9,132 bases of DNA from Nitrospiraceae bacterium (GTDB taxonomy: Bacteria > Nitrospirota_A > Leptospirillia > Leptospirillales > Leptospirillaceae). Location: contig JAPTWQ010000078.1 in assembly GCA_028064945.1 (NCBI GenBank), forward strand, positions 1-9,132, given 5' to 3'. Below are positions 6,096 through 9,132 of the stretch, one piece after another. The notes beneath the pieces were generated by a model. That model saw nothing but the letters and a program-made list of their open reading frames with translations. It had not been told where the DNA came from and did not search any database. Within the stretch, counting starts at the first letter, position 1. Every line of letters starts with the position of its first letter. The translations under genes were made by a program, and so were the position numbers.

Positions 6096-7801
6096 GTCCG
6101 TTCCTCTTTGTTTTCAAGGGAAAACTCTTTCATAAGACGCTCAAAACGGATTCGGTTCTCTGGAACAAAGCCATTGGTTTCTGCCCAGGATTTGTAGAGG
6201 AGATAGTCGTTTTTTTCGGGATTATTTTCCTGCACATACCAATAGACGGAATTGTCGACATGCCGAGCGTCAAGAAGGGCTTTGGCCGACGCTTTGGACC
6301 GAGTAAAGTGGCCGTGTTTCAAAAGCCTTTGGGCTCCTTCCAGCGCCCAATTGAGTACGCCTCTCAATTCCTTTTTTGTGACGGTCTGTTCATAGGTGTT
6401 GGCACGATTAAGGTCAACTGTCTCTTGAAAGGGAACAATCGAGAGCTGTTTCCAAAGTTCGTCGCTTCTGTCTTTGATCGGGAAGAGCTCCTGTCCAGTC
6501 AGGAGCCATTTCGCGGTGACCGGAGTGTAGAACCAATAGCTCCCTTTTGAGAACCGCAGGTCGACAGGACGTCCGGCAATAAGGTGGCGAAGGTTTTCTT
6601 CGTCGGCGGACACGGAGAGATCGTCGACGATCACCAACGACGATTTCAGAAGAAGTTCCGGCTTGGATCGTAACGGGGCAGAAAGAGGAACGGTGTGAAC
6701 GAATTCATGCAGTTTGCGAATGATATTCGCCAGGTGGGTCACTCCACTGGCCCTGTTACCTGTCCAGACCTGGCAGACATGAAAATCAGAATTGGAAAGG
6801 AGCGTATATCCGACAAATTCCTGAAGGAGTGCCTGAAGCTCTTTGACAGGGAGAATCAGGTCGAGAAATTCTCGAAACGTTTCCGCTTTGGCGGAACGGT
6901 CGTAGGTGATTGGTGAACAAAAACGAATCCCATAGGCCATGAGATCTTTGTCGTTGTCACTTGTGATCGCGGTCGTATGAATGCCTTCTTTCTTTTTTTC
7001 GAGTAGAAGATAGGTCCCAGGAGTGGGGACGATTCCTGGTTTTGGGGAAGGCAATGGGGAAAGGCGTAAGAAGGCGGTCTCCAGGAGAAAACGCACCACG
7101 CTTCCATAGGCTTTATCCGAATGATTTTCGAGGAGCCAATTCTTGATAAGTTCTTCGGGATAAACTTCCGTTCTCCAATATCTTCGGTTTTCTGTGGCCC
7201 CCCACCTGAAAAGAAAGGTTTTGTTGGTCTGATAGGCGGAGAGAAAGGCCAGAAAGTCTTTTTGAAGTGCGTGGAATTCCGGAGCCAATCTTTCCGAGAA
7301 TTCGTCCGGGACAGAGGGAAGGGAAACGGGTTGTGGGGAAGGGGGGGAAGGATTGGCCGTCCCATGAAGAAGAAAAAAATTCATGCCCGAAAGGCTATAA
7401 ACGACCTGATTGCCTCCATTCAGTCGCCGGGACGGGGGACCCAATCCCGATTTCCGAAGGGTTAAAAGGGCGTTCTTGCTTGAAAAGCCCAGGTATTGGG
7501 CGGCTTCTTCTTCGGAGAGCAAGGCCGAAGGGTCGGGCAAGGGGGCGTTCTTTTCAAGAGAAACGAGTTGTTCCCGAAGTTTTTTGAGCTGAGCCGGGGG
7601 ACCGTTTTCTGAATGACTCTCCCAGAGCCAGTGAATGAGCTTCTGGGTTGTTTTCTGGGAGTGAATCTTCACCCCTGTAAATTGGGAAAGCTCCGCAAAG
7701 AAAGTATCGTGGGCGAGAATCTTCTGCTCTGCGGTGAGAAGGACAATTTGTTTTCGCAATTCTTGAAGAGAAAGATTCGGAAGACGTTCTTTCTTTTTCA
7801 C
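6092..7801 (-). CDS. Helix-turn-helix protein with degenerate SF3 (P4/D5-type) helicase domain
   Basis: Phage and plasmid P4/D5-type primase-helicases unwind DNA with a superfamily 3 ATPase; this protein keeps the frame but not the key residues. Residues 92-145 (LLSEEEAAQYLGF, then VVYSLSGM) form a MerR/excisionase-type helix-turn-helix. Residues 300-460 align with the SF3 region: ETFREFLDLI (307-316), a Walker A position reading GNRASGVT (348-355) instead of GxxxxGKT/S, Walker B LVIVDD (389-394), TAKWLLTGQELFPI (429-442) and RSDELWKQLSIVPF (445-458). The arginine pair usual before IPF is KQ here. Residues 519-560 match the C-terminal winged helix of D5 proteins (YKSWAETNGFVPENRIRFERLM). No primase domain is seen. 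The start is GTG with GGGGAG overlapping the integrase stop, nine bases away. It is probably a DNA-binding regulator or excision factor, or an inactive replication protein. Confidence 0.78.
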   Translation of the reverse strand: MKKKERLPNLSLQELRKQIVLLTAEQKILAHDTFFAELSQFTGVKIHSQKTTQKLIHWLWESHSENGPPAQLKKLREQLVSLEKNAPLPDPSALLSEEEAAQYLGFSSKNALLTLRKSGLGPPSRRLNGGNQVVYSLSGMNFFLLHGTANPSPPSPQPVSLPSVPDEFSERLAPEFHALQKDFLAFLSAYQTNKTFLFRWGATENRRYWRTEVYPEELIKNWLLENHSDKAYGSVVRFLLETAFLRLSPLPSPKPGIVPTPGTYLLLEKKKEGIHTTAITSDNDKDLMAYGIRFCSPITYDRSAKAETFREFLDLILPVKELQALLQEFVGYTLLSNSDFHVCQVWTGNRASGVTHLANIIRKLHEFVHTVPLSAPLRSKPELLLKSSLVIVDDLSVSADEENLRHLIAGRPVDLRFSKGSYWFYTPVTAKWLLTGQELFPIKDRSDELWKQLSIVPFQETVDLNRANTYEQTVTKKELRGVLNWALEGAQRLLKHGHFTRSKASAKALLDARHVDNSVYWYVQENNPEKNDYLLYKSWAETNGFVPENRIRFERLMKEFSLENKEERT

Positions 7802-7810
7802 CGCTCTCCC

Positions 7811-8860
7811 CTAGGATTGTGTTGGGGTGACCTTCGATTCCGAAGCCCACAATTTTTTCCCAAGATCCTCTCCTGTGGGATTGTAATAACGCATGACCAT
7901 GTTCAAGACTTTGTGTCCAAGAATCTTTGCTAATTCATGCGCTTGGTAGATTCCGGCGAGTTTTGTGGCCGCTGTATGTCGGAGATCGTGAAAACGAATG
8001 TCTTTAAGGCCTGCGTTCTTGGCTGCGGTGGCAAAAATGGAAGTGACCCGGTCCGGTCCCAGAGTCCATAATTTTCCGTCCAAACCGACGATCTTCTTTT
8101 TTCCAAGAACAGCTTTCAAGGTATCGGCTGCCACAGGGGACAAGGGGACTTCTCGTGAATCTCCATTCTTTGTCTCGTCAAGCTTGACAATCTTTTTGGC
8201 CAGATCGACATTTGAAACAGTCAATGATATGAGTTCCCCCCGCCGCATTCCCGTTTCAAGAGCAAGGGTCACGATTTGTTTCATTTCCTCATTCAAATGT
8301 TCGAATAGCTTTTCTTTTTCCGACAGGGATAATGTTCGTTCCCTTCCCCTGTAATTTTGCCCTCTGTGGGGGTCGGTTCCCTTCACTCGGGTTGGTGCTA
8401 CCGGATTTTCCAGGGCTCGCATGCCCCACTTGGCCGCTGCATAATTGTATAAATGGCTTATGATTGCCAGTTCCAGGTGAATCGTCCGAATGGAGTATCC
8501 TTCGGATTTTCTTTCCGAAGCATATTCTGCAATATCTTTGGGACCAATTGACGCCAAATATCGGGAGGAAAGAGGGTGATTCTTCCATTTTTCGATTCTC
8601 GATTTTTCCCGTTGGTGGCCTTTCTTGTGTTTTGAGACTTCCTCCAGATATTTATCCAAAGCCTCCCTTAACGTTGTCTTTTCGCCTTCTTTTGTGGATT
8701 TGAAGACGCCGCGGTCCATAGAGGATTCAATCTCGCGAGCCCATTTCTCTGCGTCTTCCTTTTTGTCAAAAGATTGCATTTGGACCGGGTAGCCCTTGCG
8801 TCGAATCTTGGCTTCCCAGACAGTGGAATCCTTCAATGTGCGTTTGTAAAAACTCGCCAT
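7811..8860 (-). CDS. int: Tyrosine-type site-specific integrase
   Basis: This recombinase inserts and excises the element, here very probably at the neighbouring tRNA-Leu. The N-terminal part (1-60) looks like a small arm-binding domain, residues 62-155 are the helical core-binding (SAM-like) domain, and residues 175-335 are the catalytic domain. Catalytic residues are visible: Arg206 in TGMRRGEL, Lys231 in ETKNGDSREV, His291 and Arg294 in FHDLRHTAA, His316 in LGHKVLNM and Tyr325 (or 326) in MRYYNP. At 349 aa it has the usual phage/ICE integrase length. The ATG has GGAGGT (8871-8866) five bases upstream. The next gene starts nine bases after its stop, so both are probably made from one transcript. 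The gene lies about 100 bases from the tRNA 3' end, the normal arrangement at an element boundary. Confidence 0.97.
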   Translation of the reverse strand: MASFYKRTLKDSTVWEAKIRRKGYPVQMQSFDKKEDAEKWAREIESSMDRGVFKSTKEGEKTTLREALDKYLEEVSKHKKGHQREKSRIEKWKNHPLSSRYLASIGPKDIAEYASERKSEGYSIRTIHLELAIISHLYNYAAAKWGMRALENPVAPTRVKGTDPHRGQNYRGRERTLSLSEKEKLFEHLNEEMKQIVTLALETGMRRGELISLTVSNVDLAKKIVKLDETKNGDSREVPLSPVAADTLKAVLGKKKIVGLDGKLWTLGPDRVTSIFATAAKNAGLKDIRFHDLRHTAATKLAGIYQAHELAKILGHKVLNMVMRYYNPTGEDLGKKLWASESKVTPTQS

Positions 8861-8885
8861 TTTTTACCTCCATTTTCAACCTGAG

Positions 8886-8907
8886 TGTCGGAGAAATGTC
8901 GGAGAAA
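8886..8907. repeat. Tandem 11-bp direct repeat between int and the tRNA
   Basis: TGTCGGAGAAA occurs twice back to back (8886-8896 and 8897-8907). It lies just downstream of the inferred integrase transcription start. Short direct repeats beside an attachment site are typical of arm-type integrase or excisionase sites, and this position would also allow autoregulation. The unit is similar to the tRNA 3' end on the same strand (TGCCGGAGACC at 8967-8977, 8 of 11 identical). Confidence 0.6.
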
Positions 8908-8919
8908 CTCTCTGAAATT

Positions 8920-8947
8920 ATTTTAGCACAGGTGAGTGAGAAGTAAA
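8920..8947 (-). promoter_or_regulatory. Candidate promoter of the integrase operon
   Basis: On the minus strand, TTTACT (8947-8942), a 16-base spacer and TAAAAT (8925-8920) form a sigma70-like promoter. An extended -10 TGC directly precedes TAAAAT. Transcription would start near 8913 and run through int, the helix-turn-helix/helicase-like gene and the 339-aa lipoprotein gene. The tandem 11-bp repeat lies at about +6 to +27, where a bound protein would block it. Confidence 0.5.
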
Positions 8948-8963
8948 AAATGGCTTAAATGCT

Positions 8964-8991
8964 TGGTGCCGGAGACCGGGATCGAACCGGT
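8964..8991. other. Inferred attachment site (attR or attL) at the tRNA-Leu 3' end
   Basis: The T-arm and acceptor end of the tRNA gene, including the encoded CCA, face the integrase gene, which is where tyrosine integrases of this type usually recombine. The element would extend left from here, leaving the tRNA intact. No second copy of this sequence was found in the window, so the other att lies beyond the left edge. The exact crossover is not known. Confidence 0.6.
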
Positions 8992-9050
8992 ATTCCCTTT
9001 CGGGAGAGGGATTTTAAGTCCCTTGCGTCTGCCTGTTTCGCCACTCCGGC
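8964..9050 (-). tRNA. tRNA-Leu (anticodon UAA)
   Basis: Read on the minus strand, the acceptor stem is GCCGGAG paired with CTCCGGC, followed by A and an encoded CCA. The anticodon arm AGGGA-CTTAAAA-TCCCT gives anticodon TAA. The long variable arm (CTCCC, GAAA, GGGA) is the class II feature expected of leucine tRNAs. The T-arm is ACCGG-TTCGATC-CCGGT. The gene is complete and is the likely integration target of the element. Confidence 0.97.
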
Positions 9051-9132
9051 AAGGAGGAGGGGAGGCTGGATTCACCGAAGGTTATCACGCCCCCCCCCTT
9101 CTCCTGCAAATTGACAAGAGATCGTGTCTGCC
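9051..9132. other. Chromosomal flank upstream of the tRNA
   Basis: This short stretch outside the presumed element contains no gene. It includes a run of nine C residues (9090-9098). A TTGTCA hexamer on the minus strand (9117-9112) could be part of the tRNA promoter, but no well-spaced -10 box is visible. Confidence 0.4.

Noticed and set aside
9090..9098. Run of nine C residues as a phase-variation tract
   Set aside because: It is not inside or clearly in the promoter of a phase-variable gene. It sits upstream of a tRNA and may only reflect slippage.
1..9132. CRISPR array, insertion sequence or rRNA
   Set aside because: No regularly spaced repeats, no transposase-like product with terminal inverted repeats and no rRNA sequence were seen.

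Overview
The window reads as one end of an integrated conjugative or mobilizable element (ICE/IME) lodged in the 3' end of a chromosomal tRNA-Leu gene. Base composition is mosaic: the transfer genes on the left look clearly G+C-rich, while the lipoprotein/integrase side is more A+T-rich. Strong AGGAGG-type ribosome sites, two lipoprotein-like signal peptides and the transfer gene families point to a diderm (Gram-negative-type) bacterium. The species cannot be fixed from this window; an acidophile of the Leptospirillum kind would fit the composition, but that is only a guess.

Layout. Plus strand, left: a relaxase truncated by the window edge (to 853), overlapping a VirD4/TraD-type coupling ATPase (804-2912). 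A roughly 470-base stretch of uncertain content follows, with a good promoter (2935-2962), possible leader RNA structure and one doubtful ORF. Then come a 40-aa ORF (3384-3506) and an ArdC-type antirestriction metalloprotein (3581-4459). A similar G+C-rich hairpin stands just before each of the last two genes. Minus strand, right: a tyrosine integrase (8860-7811), a large protein with an excisionase-like helix-turn-helix and a degenerate superfamily 3 helicase domain (7801-6092), and a lipoprotein (6095-5076). These three are packed with 9-base spacing and then a 4-base overlap, so they form one operon. A second small lipoprotein (4965-4564) has its own candidate promoter and a strong terminator. 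The two gene blocks converge at about 4460-4563. The tRNA-Leu(UAA) at 9050-8964 points its 3' end at the integrase.

How it fits together. The integrase would insert and, perhaps with the helix-turn-helix protein, excise the element at the tRNA. The relaxase would nick and carry the strand, and the coupling protein would deliver it to a type IV secretion channel. No channel gene is visible here, so the channel is either encoded to the left or borrowed from a helper. ArdC would protect incoming DNA from restriction. The two lipoproteins are cargo of unknown role, possibly surface or entry exclusion or another envelope function.

The least conventional part is the integrase / P-loop-defective helicase-like protein / lipoprotein operon. 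Second is the pair of similar intercistronic hairpins before the 40-aa ORF and ardC.
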